20,110 nt of DNA, taken from the NCBI GenBank assembly GCA_965653495.1, contig CBFHAJ010000060.1, positions 1 through 20,110 of the forward strand, given 5' to 3'. Below the pieces are notes generated by a model, which saw nothing but the letters and a program-made list of their open reading frames with translations, had not been told where the DNA came from and did not search any database. The DNA is from AG41 sp965653495 (GTDB lineage: Bacteria; Gemmatimonadota; Gemmatimonadetes; Gemmatimonadales; GWC2-71-9). The position numbers were made by a program, and so were the translations under genes. Shown in pieces: positions 1 through 6,173 of the stretch; the stretch's first letter is position 1, and the number at the start of each line of letters is the position of its first letter.

Positions 1-1874
1 ACGAGATCGAAGCCGCCGCCGGCCAGCACATCGCCGAAGTGCGACTCGAACGCGAAGAACGGCGCGCCACCCTCGCGCTCGAGCTGGCGTGCCGCGGCGC
101 GCAGCTCGCGGCGGCTCGCGCGCAGGCGACCGAGCAGCACGCGCTCGTCCGACGTGAGCCCGCGCTGCCGGCCAAACAGATCGCGATCCTTCGCCGCGGC
201 GAGGAGCTCGCCGGCTCGCTGCTCGAGTCGCGCCCCGGCGTTTGCGAACAGTCTCCGGGCCACCGTTCCCTCAGCCCGCGCGAGCTGGGCAAGCGCATCC
301 GCCTTCTTCGGACCGGCGAGGCTGAACAAGACGCGGCGGGCATTCGTCAAGCGCTCGAGCTCCGCCGCCGACCCCGGCACGAAGGCCCTTCCTCCCTCCA
401 CCCCTCCCAGCGCCTGCGCCAGCGTGAGTGGATCGACTAGCGCGTCTCCTTGCCGCACGTGTCCGTCGAGGTTGGGCAGCGGCGTGACGCCGGCGAGATC
501 GGCGTCGTCGTGGTCCACGACCAGGGCCAGCCACAGGCGCAGCTCCGCCAGGCGCACAGCCGTCGGCTTCAGGTCCACGCCGAACAACGAGTGCGCGATC
601 ACGTCTCGGCGTACCGCGGCCGCCGGTCCCTCGCCTGCCGAGCCGCGCAGCCGGCTCAGCTCCTCGAGCGCGCCCAGCAGGAACGCGCCCGAGCCCACCG
701 CGGGATCGAGCACCGCGAGACGACCGAGGTCGGGTGGGCGCGCGGGAGCGTCCCCGAGGTGCACCCAGCGCTCCGCCGCCGCCGGCGCGAGCCCCAGCCG
801 GTGCACCAGCACTGCCTCGAGTCCGGCGCGCACGATGTCGCGCACCAGCGCGGCAGGCGTGTAGTAGCTGCCACTGGCGCGACGCTCGTCCGGGTCCATC
901 ACTCCCTCGAACACCCGGCCGAGCATGTCGGGGGCGATGCGGTCGGCCTCGTCCGTTTCGCGCGCGGAAAAGTGGAACCGCTCGAGCAGGCCGTCGAACG
1001 CGTCGCGCCAGTCGGCGTTGCTCCAACGCGCAGGCCCGTGACGACGCTCCAGCGCTGTGGGCTCGAACAGCCCGCCGTTCAGGAACGGGAGCCGCCCGAG
1101 CGCCCGCGCCGCCGCGGCGCGCTCGCCGGGGGGCCGGTTGAGCGCACCGAAACACAGCTGGTCGAGCACGCCGCGGTGAAAGTGCCGGCGGGTGGCGACG
1201 CAATCATCGAAGCGCGTGATGAGGTAGCGCCGGTCGCCGTCCAGCCAGCCTTTGGCCTGCACGAAATAGAGGAACAGGACGCGTGTCAGTGCGGTCAGCG
1301 CGAGCGCATGTCGCTCGCTGCGACTGCGCGGAGTCGTCACCCGGTCGGTAAGTCGCTCGAGGGTGGCGCGGAACGCCCGGAAGAAGCGGGGGGTGACCGC
1401 TTCGCTGGCGAGCGCCTCGCCCACCCGCAGGCTCAGGCCGAGCGCCGTTTCACGGGGGCGTGGAATGAAGCGCTCGAGCGTTTCCAGCGCGCTGCCGGGC
1501 GGCCGGTCGAGCGGAATGGCGGCGACCCGGATGGCCGTCCCGCCGCTTCTGGCAGCGGCGCGCCAGCTCCCGCACACCAGGCGCCGGGGGGCGGTCGCGA
1601 GCGCGCAGGCGAGGCCCCGCTCCGCCTGCGCCGCGAGCCGCTGCGCTGCGGCGCGCACGGCGCGTTCGGCATCGCGGGCTTCGAGCGCAAACACTCGGAG
1701 CGCTTCGTGCCGCGCCACCAGCGCCGCGCGCACGAACCCCGCGGCCTCCACGGGCGTCGCGCCGAGCCAGGGCCCGGGCGGCACGTGCTCCCACGCCGCT
1801 TGGAACCCGAGCGCCCCAAAAAGGTGGCGAAGATCATCGATCTGCTCGGTGCGGGCGAGAAGTTCCCGCAACAC
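1..1874 (-). CDS. Eco57I-type DNA adenine methyltransferase (partial, C-terminus beyond left edge)
   Basis: Large N6-adenine DNA methyltransferase of the Eco57I / type IIG kind; 624 codons are in the window and the frame is open to the left edge. Visible in order: a helical N-terminal part; a family-typical segment FVQAKGWLDGDRRYL (about residues 203-217); a GSYYTP motif (335-340), which precedes the catalytic domain in this family; SAM-binding motif I as DPAVGSGAF (390-398); and GVDLKPTAVRLAELRLWLAL (about 435-455), the acidic motif after it. The last residues read GGGFDLV, where the family normally continues into the catalytic NPPW/NPPY motif, just outside the window. An in-frame TAG lies 8 codons before the first GTG. 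The start is GTG 1874 (GTG 1877 or TTG 1871 also possible), with AGGGG 7 bases ahead. Such proteins modify DNA and may also cleave it; whether a nuclease or target-recognition domain follows cannot be seen. Confidence 0.85.
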   Translation of the reverse strand, partial: MLRELLARTEQIDDLRHLFGALGFQAAWEHVPPGPWLGATPVEAAGFVRAALVARHEALRVFALEARDAERAVRAAAQRLAAQAERGLACALATAPRRLVCGSWRAAARSGGTAIRVAAIPLDRPPGSALETLERFIPRPRETALGLSLRVGEALASEAVTPRFFRAFRATLERLTDRVTTPRSRSERHALALTALTRVLFLYFVQAKGWLDGDRRYLITRFDDCVATRRHFHRGVLDQLCFGALNRPPGERAAAARALGRLPFLNGGLFEPTALERRHGPARWSNADWRDAFDGLLERFHFSARETDEADRIAPDMLGRVFEGVMDPDERRASGSYYTPAALVRDIVRAGLEAVLVHRLGLAPAAAERWVHLGDAPARPPDLGRLAVLDPAVGSGAFLLGALEELSRLRGSAGEGPAAAVRRDVIAHSLFGVDLKPTAVRLAELRLWLALVVDHDDADLAGVTPLPNLDGHVRQGDALVDPLTLAQALGGVEGGRAFVPGSAAELERLTNARRVLFSLAGPKKADALAQLARAEGTVARRLFANAGARLEQRAGELLAAAKDRDLFGRQRGLTSDERVLLGRLRASRRELRAAARQLEREGGAPFFAFESHFGDVLAGGGFDL

Positions 1875-1965
1875 CACGGGACCCCTGGTTCGGACGCGCT
1901 AACCTGGGGCTCGAATCGCCGGGATTAGGTACCGCGGTATTGCGGGGAGGCTCGGATTAACGCGA

Positions 1966-1998
1966 AACGCGGAGCCACCTCGTCGGTCGCTCCGCGTT
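1966..1998 (-). terminator. Hairpin downstream of the DUF4097 operon, possible terminator
   Basis: AACGCGGAGC at 1966-1975 and its perfect reverse complement at 1989-1998 form a 10-bp stem with a 13-base loop in the 144-bp gap between the DUF4097 gene ending at 2019 and the methyltransferase starting at 1874. There is no clear U-tract after it in the minus direction (it continues TTAAT), so it may be a Rho-assisted terminator, a processing stem, or simply an inverted unit of the neighbouring repeat. No other gene or site is seen in this gap. Confidence 0.35.
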
Positions 1999-2020
1999 CC
2001 GCGTTCCTAATTCCGCGTTC
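1991..2020 (-). repeat. AACGCGGAA-type repeat, copy 1
   Basis: Read on the minus strand, the DNA from the TGA stop codon of the DUF4097 gene onward is a run of AACGCGGAA / GGAACGCGGAAC units. A closely similar element (4413-4443) sits at the stop codon of the sigma factor gene in the same orientation. The function is unknown; see findings. Confidence 0.6.
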
Positions 2021-2798
2021 AGGAGGCCTTTCTCAACCTGATGCTCCCGTTCACCGTCTCCAGCGCCAGCCGCCGCCCGCCGTTGCCGATCGTGCCGTTC
2101 ACCCGCCGCGGCCCCAGCCGGCCCGTGACCATCAGGGGAAAGTCGGTCTCGATGTCGCCGTTGACCGTGCTGGCGCGTACTTCGGTCGAGATGCCGGCCG
2201 GCAGATCGAGCGTGATGCCGCCGTTCACAGTGTGAAACTCGAGGGCGTCGGTCCAGGTGCTGCGACCCATCGAAGCCGTGATAGAACCGTTCACCGTCGA
2301 CGCTTCAGCAATCCCCGTCGTCGACACACGAATGCTGCCGTTCACGGTGTTGGCTTCCACGTCGCCACCCAGGTTCGCCGCTTCTACTTCGCCGTTCACC
2401 GTGTGGCCGGCGAAGCGAACACCAGGGGGCACGTGGACGGTGAAGTTCACCTGCACGTCATTGTCGTGCGTGTTCATGTGACCGTGCTCACCCGCCTCGC
2501 AGGTGTTGTCGCGGTCGCCGTAACTGGGGTACACGGCGCAGATCGTTACGCCCTCGTCGGAGGGTACGACCTCGATCTTCACCTCGTCGGGATCGCTGCG
2601 ACGGGCGTGCTTCACGGCGGTCACCTCGACGTCACCCGAGCCAGCCACCGCGTTGATGTCACCGTTCACGCCCTTGATTTCGATCGTTTTCCCCGCGGCG
2701 AGCTTGCCATTCCAGTGAAACTCTCCCTGGGCCGCCGCGCTTCCCGCTACGGATACGACGGCGCAGGCGATGAGCGGTGCGACAGCGAAGACGCGCAT
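2019..2798 (-). CDS. Secreted DUF4097-family beta-repeat protein (8 VNG repeats)
   Basis: 259-residue exported protein of the DUF4097 type, expected to fold as a beta-solenoid outside the inner membrane; the molecular function of the family is not known. It has a signal peptide (MRVFAVAPLIACAVVSVAGSAAAQ) followed by repeats of the form TVNG(S/D/E)I: GVNGDI, TVNGEV, TVNGSI twice, TVNGGI, TVNGDI, VNGTI and TVNGSI. A loop of about residues 88-112 carries two Cys and three His (CAVYPSYGDRDNTC, then EHGHMNTH) and could hold a disulfide or a metal. The start ATG 2798 has GGAG upstream and lies 2 bases after the stop of the upstream DUF4097 gene. It is the last gene of the sigma/anti-sigma/DUF4097 operon. 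The signal peptide and repeats are visible; solenoid fold and envelope role are inferred. Confidence 0.85.
   Translation of the reverse strand: MRVFAVAPLIACAVVSVAGSAAAQGEFHWNGKLAAGKTIEIKGVNGDINAVAGSGDVEVTAVKHARRSDPDEVKIEVVPSDEGVTICAVYPSYGDRDNTCEAGEHGHMNTHDNDVQVNFTVHVPPGVRFAGHTVNGEVEAANLGGDVEANTVNGSIRVSTTGIAEASTVNGSITASMGRSTWTDALEFHTVNGGITLDLPAGISTEVRASTVNGDIETDFPLMVTGRLGPRRVNGTIGNGGRRLALETVNGSIRLRKAS
2047..2403 (-). repeat. DNA-level periodic repeat CCGTTCACNGTG within the DUF4097 gene
   Basis: The plus-strand motif CCGTT(C/G)AC recurs at about 2048, 2095, 2157, 2221, 2287, 2338 and 2392, and again near 2661, spaced 47-66 bases. Each copy encodes a VNG turn, so one repeat equals roughly 16-22 residues, about one solenoid rung. 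Conservation at the DNA level suggests internal duplication or homogenisation. Confidence 0.7.
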
Positions 2799-2800
2799 GG

Positions 2801-3700
2801 TCAGTTCTCCTCGTGGTCGTCGTGATCCTCAGCCTTCTCCCTGCCCTTGTCCTTGGCCAGCTGCCCAGGACGGCACAACCTGATGTCACCGTTGAACGAC
2901 TCGAGCTCCAGCCGGGCGCTCGCCGACCCGATCGTGAAGCTGAACCGGTGTTTGGTCTTCCCCGTCAACTGCACAGGGAAGCAGGCGCTGAAATCGCCGT
3001 CGAACGTCGACACCGAGACCGCCACGTTGGACTTCTCGGGCACGGATACCCGCAGATCGCCGTCGTGGGTGGAGAAGCGATACCGGCCCCCGTCCTTGAT
3101 GGTGCCGTCGTACACGATGTCGCCGTTGACCGTGTTTGCTTCGGTGTTGGCCGATTCGATCTGTGCCAGCGTGATGTCGCCGTTGACGGTCTCGACCGAG
3201 AGGTCACCGGATACCCCGGTCGCCTTGATCTCCTCGTTCACGCTGTTCAGGTCGATACGGCCGCGGGCCTTCTCGAGTGTCACCTCGCCCTGAACGGACT
3301 TGAGCGAGACGTTGCCGTTCCCTCCCGATACCTTCACCGACCCCTCCACCGTCTCGGCGGAGATTTCCCCCTGAGTGCCGTCGACCGTGATGTCGGTGTA
3401 GACGCCGGAGAGTGCCAGCGCCATCGACACCGGCACGGTGATGTCGTAATCCACCACCTGAGACGGTCCCCGCCGGCCCTCGGACTTCACGTGCACCAGC
3501 TGGTCCGATGCCTCCACCAGAATGCGATCGCGGCTGGAGTGGCTGGCCGTGATGCGCACCGCGCTCTTTGTCCAGGTCTTGATGGCGATCTCGCCACCGA
3601 AGTTGTTGACCTCCAGGCGCGCGCCCGCCCGCACGGGGACGGTCGTGTCGGTCTGCTGCGCGAGCGTCAGGCCCGCGAGCGTCGCCAGAGTCATGAGCAT
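2801..3700 (-). CDS. Secreted DUF4097-family protein, paralogue with acidic/His tail
   Basis: 299-residue exported DUF4097 protein. The signal peptide MLMTLATLAGLTLAQ is short. The repeats are more diverged than in its downstream neighbour (TVEGSV, SVQGEV, SVNEEI, TVNGDI twice, THDGDL, TFDGDF, FNGDI), again spaced like solenoid rungs. The C-terminus ends in a charged tail (GREKAEDHDDHEEN) that the neighbour lacks and that could bind cations. The start ATG 3700 is preceded by GAGAGGA; an in-frame ATG two codons later is possible. It lies 16 bp behind the anti-sigma gene and 2 bp ahead of the next DUF4097 gene, so all are probably co-transcribed from the sigma promoter. Partner and function are unknown; an envelope-stress or surface role is inferred from the operon. 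Confidence 0.85.
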   Translation of the reverse strand: MLMTLATLAGLTLAQQTDTTVPVRAGARLEVNNFGGEIAIKTWTKSAVRITASHSSRDRILVEASDQLVHVKSEGRRGPSQVVDYDITVPVSMALALSGVYTDITVDGTQGEISAETVEGSVKVSGGNGNVSLKSVQGEVTLEKARGRIDLNSVNEEIKATGVSGDLSVETVNGDITLAQIESANTEANTVNGDIVYDGTIKDGGRYRFSTHDGDLRVSVPEKSNVAVSVSTFDGDFSACFPVQLTGKTKHRFSFTIGSASARLELESFNGDIRLCRPGQLAKDKGREKAEDHDDHEEN

Positions 3701-3716
3701 GCTCGTCTGTCCTCTC

Positions 3717-4397
3717 TCAGGTCCGCGAGCCGGCGAGGGCCGCCGCCTGCCGCAGGAGCTCCAGTTTGCGCCGCATCTCCGCGGCGAGATGCAGGTTCAG
3801 ATACGAGTTCGCCGGATCAGCCGCGAGGGCACTGCGGGCGTCGCGGATCGCCCGGTCGATGATGGCGAGATTCTTTTCGATCACGCGGATCGTCGCCGTG
3901 TCGAGCGTGCCGCGCCGCTGCGCCAGCACCCGCTCCAGGTCCGCCACCGCCGCGGCGTATTTCGGATTGACTCCGTAACTGCCGGCATTGCTCATGGCCG
4001 GGGGCGGCGGCGTCGTCGACGCCGTGGTCTGCGATGGCGTCGCCGCCTTCCTCCCCATCACCAACCAGGCCGACATGCTCGACAAGAGCGCCAGCGCGAC
4101 CGAGGCGGCGACGAGCTGCGGCACCGTGAACGAGACCCGCCGGCGGGCGCGTCGGGCTGCCAGGCTCACCACATCGCCCGACGAGCGACCAATCCGCGAC
4201 GCCACCTGGGGCCACAGATCTGTCGCGGGCGGCCGCTCGTCGAGCGCTCCGGCGCGCGCTACCACACGCCGCAGCTCGCCGAGCGTAGCCCGGCACTCCG
4301 CGCACGCCGCCAGGTGCGACTCTAGCGCTGCGCGCTCGCCCTCGGGCAACGTCGCGTCGATGTACTCTGAGAGTCGCTCGGTCCAGTTGTCGCTCAT
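3717..4397 (-). CDS. Anti-sigma factor with zf-HC2 domain, single transmembrane segment
   Basis: 226-residue membrane anti-sigma factor, expected to hold the sigma factor encoded just upstream. The N-terminal cytoplasmic domain carries the zinc motif H28-x3-C32-x2-C35 (HLAACAEC) of the zf-HC2/ZAS family. An Arg-rich stretch (residues 82-87) precedes one membrane segment (about 91-114). The outer part has a Thr/Pro-rich linker and a helical, charged region that may sense signals or be cleaved. The start ATG 4397 has AAGGAACG directly ahead. The gene follows the sigma gene by 45 bp, a gap mostly filled by an AACGCGGAA repeat. The family role (sigma sequestration) is established; the signal sensed is unknown. 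Confidence 0.85.
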   Translation of the reverse strand: MSDNWTERLSEYIDATLPEGERAALESHLAACAECRATLGELRRVVARAGALDERPPATDLWPQVASRIGRSSGDVVSLAARRARRRVSFTVPQLVAASVALALLSSMSAWLVMGRKAATPSQTTASTTPPPPAMSNAGSYGVNPKYAAAVADLERVLAQRRGTLDTATIRVIEKNLAIIDRAIRDARSALAADPANSYLNLHLAAEMRRKLELLRQAAALAGSRT

Positions 4398-4412
4398 CGT
4401 TCCTTCCCTTCT

Positions 4413-4443
4413 GTTCCGCGTTCCACGTTCCCGGTTCCGCGTT
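4413..4443 (-). repeat. AACGCGGAA-type repeat, copy 2
   Basis: On the minus strand the sigma gene's TAA stop runs directly into AACGCGGAA, then GGGAACGTGGAACGCGGAAC, matching copy 1 at 1991-2020 in orientation and in its position at a stop codon. It fills most of the gap between the sigma and anti-sigma genes. Confidence 0.6.
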
Positions 4444-5015
4444 TACTCCAGGTGCTTCCTTAATGCCATCCGCGCGTGATGCAGCTGCGACTTCGACGTC
4501 CCCGGTACGATTCCCAAGAGCTCGGCGATCTCCTCGTGGCGGTATCCCTCGATGTCGTGCAGCACGAACACCTGCCGCGCGCCGTCGGGGAGCCGCTCGA
4601 TCGCCTCCTCGAAGTCCACCGAGAGCTCCACCGTCATCGGTCGGCCGGCTACAGCGTCGAGCGCGTCTTCCGCCGCGCTGAAGCGCCCCCGCTCCGTGCC
4701 GATCGTCGTGCGCCGGGCCAGGATGACGTTCACCGCCAACCGGTGGAGCCAGGTCCCGAACGCCGCCTCACCGCGAAACGTCGAGAGCTTGCTCCACGCC
4801 CGCACGAACACGTCCTGCGTCAGATCGTCCGCGTGCTCGGGACCGGTCATGCGCCGGGCGAGGCTGTGGACGCGCGCGACGTGCGTTCGGTACAGCCGCT
4901 CGAAAGCGCGGCCGTCACCCGAGGCGGCGAGCGCCGCGTCGGCAGTCTCAGCGTCCCGCGCCGTCTGGTCGAGATCCCTGCGCAGTGTCGCGACTCCGGG
5001 AGTGGTGAGCTCCAT
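4443..5015 (-). CDS. ECF-type RNA polymerase sigma factor
   Basis: 190-residue sigma factor of the extracytoplasmic-function group. Region 2 spans about residues 36-97 (AFERLYRTHVARVHSLARRM, then DDLTQDVFVRAW, the core-binding and -10 recognition helices). Region 4 spans about 134-189 (LPDGARQVFVLHDIEGYRHEEIAELLG, then the helix TSKSQLHHAR that reads the -35 element). There is no region 3, as expected for ECF sigmas. The frame extends upstream to TTG 5045, but ATG 5015 is chosen because the predicted promoter and transcript start lie between the two. It is the first gene of an operon with the anti-sigma and two DUF4097 genes, and is divergent from the nickel transporter. The target regulon is unknown; autoregulation is likely. 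Confidence 0.9.
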   Translation of the reverse strand: MELTTPGVATLRRDLDQTARDAETADAALAASGDGRAFERLYRTHVARVHSLARRMTGPEHADDLTQDVFVRAWSKLSTFRGEAAFGTWLHRLAVNVILARRTTIGTERGRFSAAEDALDAVAGRPMTVELSVDFEEAIERLPDGARQVFVLHDIEGYRHEEIAELLGIVPGTSKSQLHHARMALRKHLE

Positions 5016-5023
5016 GTGCCCGA

Positions 5024-5053
5024 TTCGATAGGGCTTAGGCGTCAAAAGGTTGC
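5024..5053 (-). promoter_or_regulatory. Candidate autoregulated ECF promoter of the sigma operon
   Basis: On the minus strand, GCAACCTT (5053-5046) and TCGAA (5028-5024) are separated by 17 bp, resembling the -35/-10 pair read by sigma-E-like ECF factors (GGAACTT, then TCNAA-like). A transcript start about 7 bases further on would fall at the ATG at 5015, giving an almost leaderless mRNA. This is a motif match by eye only. Confidence 0.4.
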
Positions 5054-5056
5054 AAC
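5049..5056. promoter_or_regulatory. Palindrome GTTGCAAC shared by divergent promoters
   Basis: A perfect 8-bp palindrome lies in the 72-bp divergent region. It contains the core of the minus-strand ECF -35 element and overlaps the plus-strand TTGCAA -35 of the nickel transporter promoter, so the two promoters are back to back on it. Confidence 0.4.
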
Positions 5057-5079
5057 GGCGGGCGGGCGGCGGCTAGATT
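5050..5079 (+). promoter_or_regulatory. Candidate promoter of the NiCoT gene
   Basis: TTGCAA (5050-5055), an 18-bp spacer and TAGATT (5074-5079). The -10 ends 8 bases before ATG 5088 and no Shine-Dalgarno is seen, which suggests a leaderless transcript. Confidence 0.4.
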
Positions 5080-5087
5080 GCGCGGCC

Positions 5088-5780
5088 ATGCCTTCCAGCC
5101 TGCTCGCCCTCGCCGGCATTGGCCTGCTGTTGGGCTTCCGCCACGCGTTCGAGCCGGACCACCTGGCGGCCGTCTCGACTCTGGCCACGCGCCAGGGGCG
5201 GCTGCTCGACGCCTGCCGGCTGGGGCTCGCCTGGGCGGTCGGCCACTCGGTGAGCGTCGGCGTCGTGGTGGGGGCCATCATTGTCTTCGGGCTGCGGCTG
5301 CCCGACCGCCTGTGGCCCCTGGCGGACTTCCTCGTTGGCGTGCTCCTGATCGCCCTTGGAGGCGGGGTGATCATGCGGTACCTGCGGGGCCGGTGGCACC
5401 TGCACGTCCACACCCACGCCGCCGGACCCCATCTCCACCTGCACAGCCATGCCCATGGCGCCGTGCACGAGCATGTCCACCCGCGTGGCGACGCCCGCCG
5501 TTCCCTCGGGTTCGGGCTGTTGCACGGCCTCGCCGGGAGCGCCGCGATCCTGGTGCTGCTCGTCGCCGCGGCCCCGACCCGGCCTGCACAGCTCGCCTAT
5601 TTCCTGGCGTTCGCGGCGGGCACCATGATCGGCATGCTGCTCGTGTCGTTCTCGCTGGCAGGACTGGTACGACTCGCTTCCGGACGCGGCGCCCGCTGGG
5701 CGAGCGCACTGCACGTGGGCTCGGCGGCGGCCAGTGTGGCCGTGGGACTGGCGCTCGCCTGGCGAACGTTCCCGACCTGA
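5088..5780 (+). CDS. NiCoT/UreH-like nickel/cobalt transporter with His-rich loop
   Basis: 230-residue polytopic membrane protein likely to move Ni2+ or Co2+ across the inner membrane. The NiCoT signature HAFEPDH (H19-x4-D24-H25) lies in the first helix, and GHS (52-54) follows in the next. Between the central membrane segments there is a loop of about residues 103-132 with twelve His (alternating HLHVHTH, HLHLHSHAH, HEHVH), typical of RcnA/UreH-like members and probably a metal-buffering loop. A second conserved stretch, LLHGLAGSAAI, follows the loop, and about six membrane segments are apparent. The start ATG 5088 begins the hydrophobic helix directly. No hydrogenase or urease genes are in the window, so import versus export, and which metal, cannot be settled. 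Confidence 0.85.
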   Translation: MPSSLLALAGIGLLLGFRHAFEPDHLAAVSTLATRQGRLLDACRLGLAWAVGHSVSVGVVVGAIIVFGLRLPDRLWPLADFLVGVLLIALGGGVIMRYLRGRWHLHVHTHAAGPHLHLHSHAHGAVHEHVHPRGDARRSLGFGLLHGLAGSAAILVLLVAAAPTRPAQLAYFLAFAAGTMIGMLLVSFSLAGLVRLASGRGARWASALHVGSAAASVAVGLALAWRTFPT

Positions 5781-5795
5781 CCCGAGCGCGCACGA

Positions 5796-5801
5796 TATAC
5801 T
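5796..5801 (+). promoter_or_regulatory. Possible -10 element before the HExxH protein
   Basis: TATACT ends 9 bases before ATG 5811 and no Shine-Dalgarno is present. A convincing -35 is not seen, so the gene may instead be co-transcribed with the transporter 30 bp upstream. Confidence 0.3.
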
Positions 5802-5810
5802 TCCGCAAGC

Positions 5811-6173
5811 ATGCCAAGTCGCCTCCGGTGGCTAGCTCTCCTCGCGCTCCTCGGCTGCCTCGACACGTTCGCGCCCGCCGGCGCGGTCGAATTTCAGCCG
5901 CCGCCGGCCTACCGAGCCTGGTGGGCTGCGATCGAAGGCTGCGCCGGGATTTCGGGCGACTTCACGCGGGTCGAGTGGTACGAAGTGCGTGGGGCCAACT
6001 ATCCCTGTCCCGCGTACGAGGGCCGCTGCGACGGCTGGTGGCAGCCGCCGCACGTGATCTACCTCGCCACCCAATGGGTCAACGACCGGCAGCTGGTCGA
6101 GCACGAGATGCTGCACGACCTGCTGCAGCGAGGCGACCATCCGCCCGTGTTTCAAGCCTGCGGAGTGCTGTAG
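5811..6173 (+). CDS. Small putative lipoprotein with HExxH zinc-peptidase-like motif
   Basis: 120-residue predicted exported protein of no family I can name. The N-terminus is a signal sequence ending LALLALLGC, a fair lipobox (Cys16), so it is probably lipid-anchored. Near the C-terminus VEHEMLHDLLQRGDHPPVF contains HEMLH (98-102) and a further His at 110, the arrangement of a minimal zincin active site (HExxH plus a downstream His/Asp). The only other Cys are 44, 66, 73 and 117, which could form disulfides. Its 3' end overlaps the oppositely oriented glycosyltransferase gene by 22 bp. It may be a metallopeptidase or a metal-binding protein; peptidase activity is inferred from the motif alone. 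Confidence 0.75.
   Translation: MPSRLRWLALLALLGCLDTFAPAGAVEFQPPPAYRAWWAAIEGCAGISGDFTRVEWYEVRGANYPCPAYEGRCDGWWQPPHVIYLATQWVNDRQLVEHEMLHDLLQRGDHPPVFQACGVL

Noticed and set aside
450..1928. 492-codon open frame on the plus strand
   Set aside because: Antisense shadow of the methyltransferase: its sequence is Arg/Ala/Pro-rich with no domain, while the minus strand carries clear motifs (DPAVGSGAF, GSYYTP).
2777..3862. 361-codon plus-strand open frame opposite the DUF4097 gene
   Set aside because: No recognisable domain; the minus-strand frame has a signal peptide, ribosome binding site and repeats.
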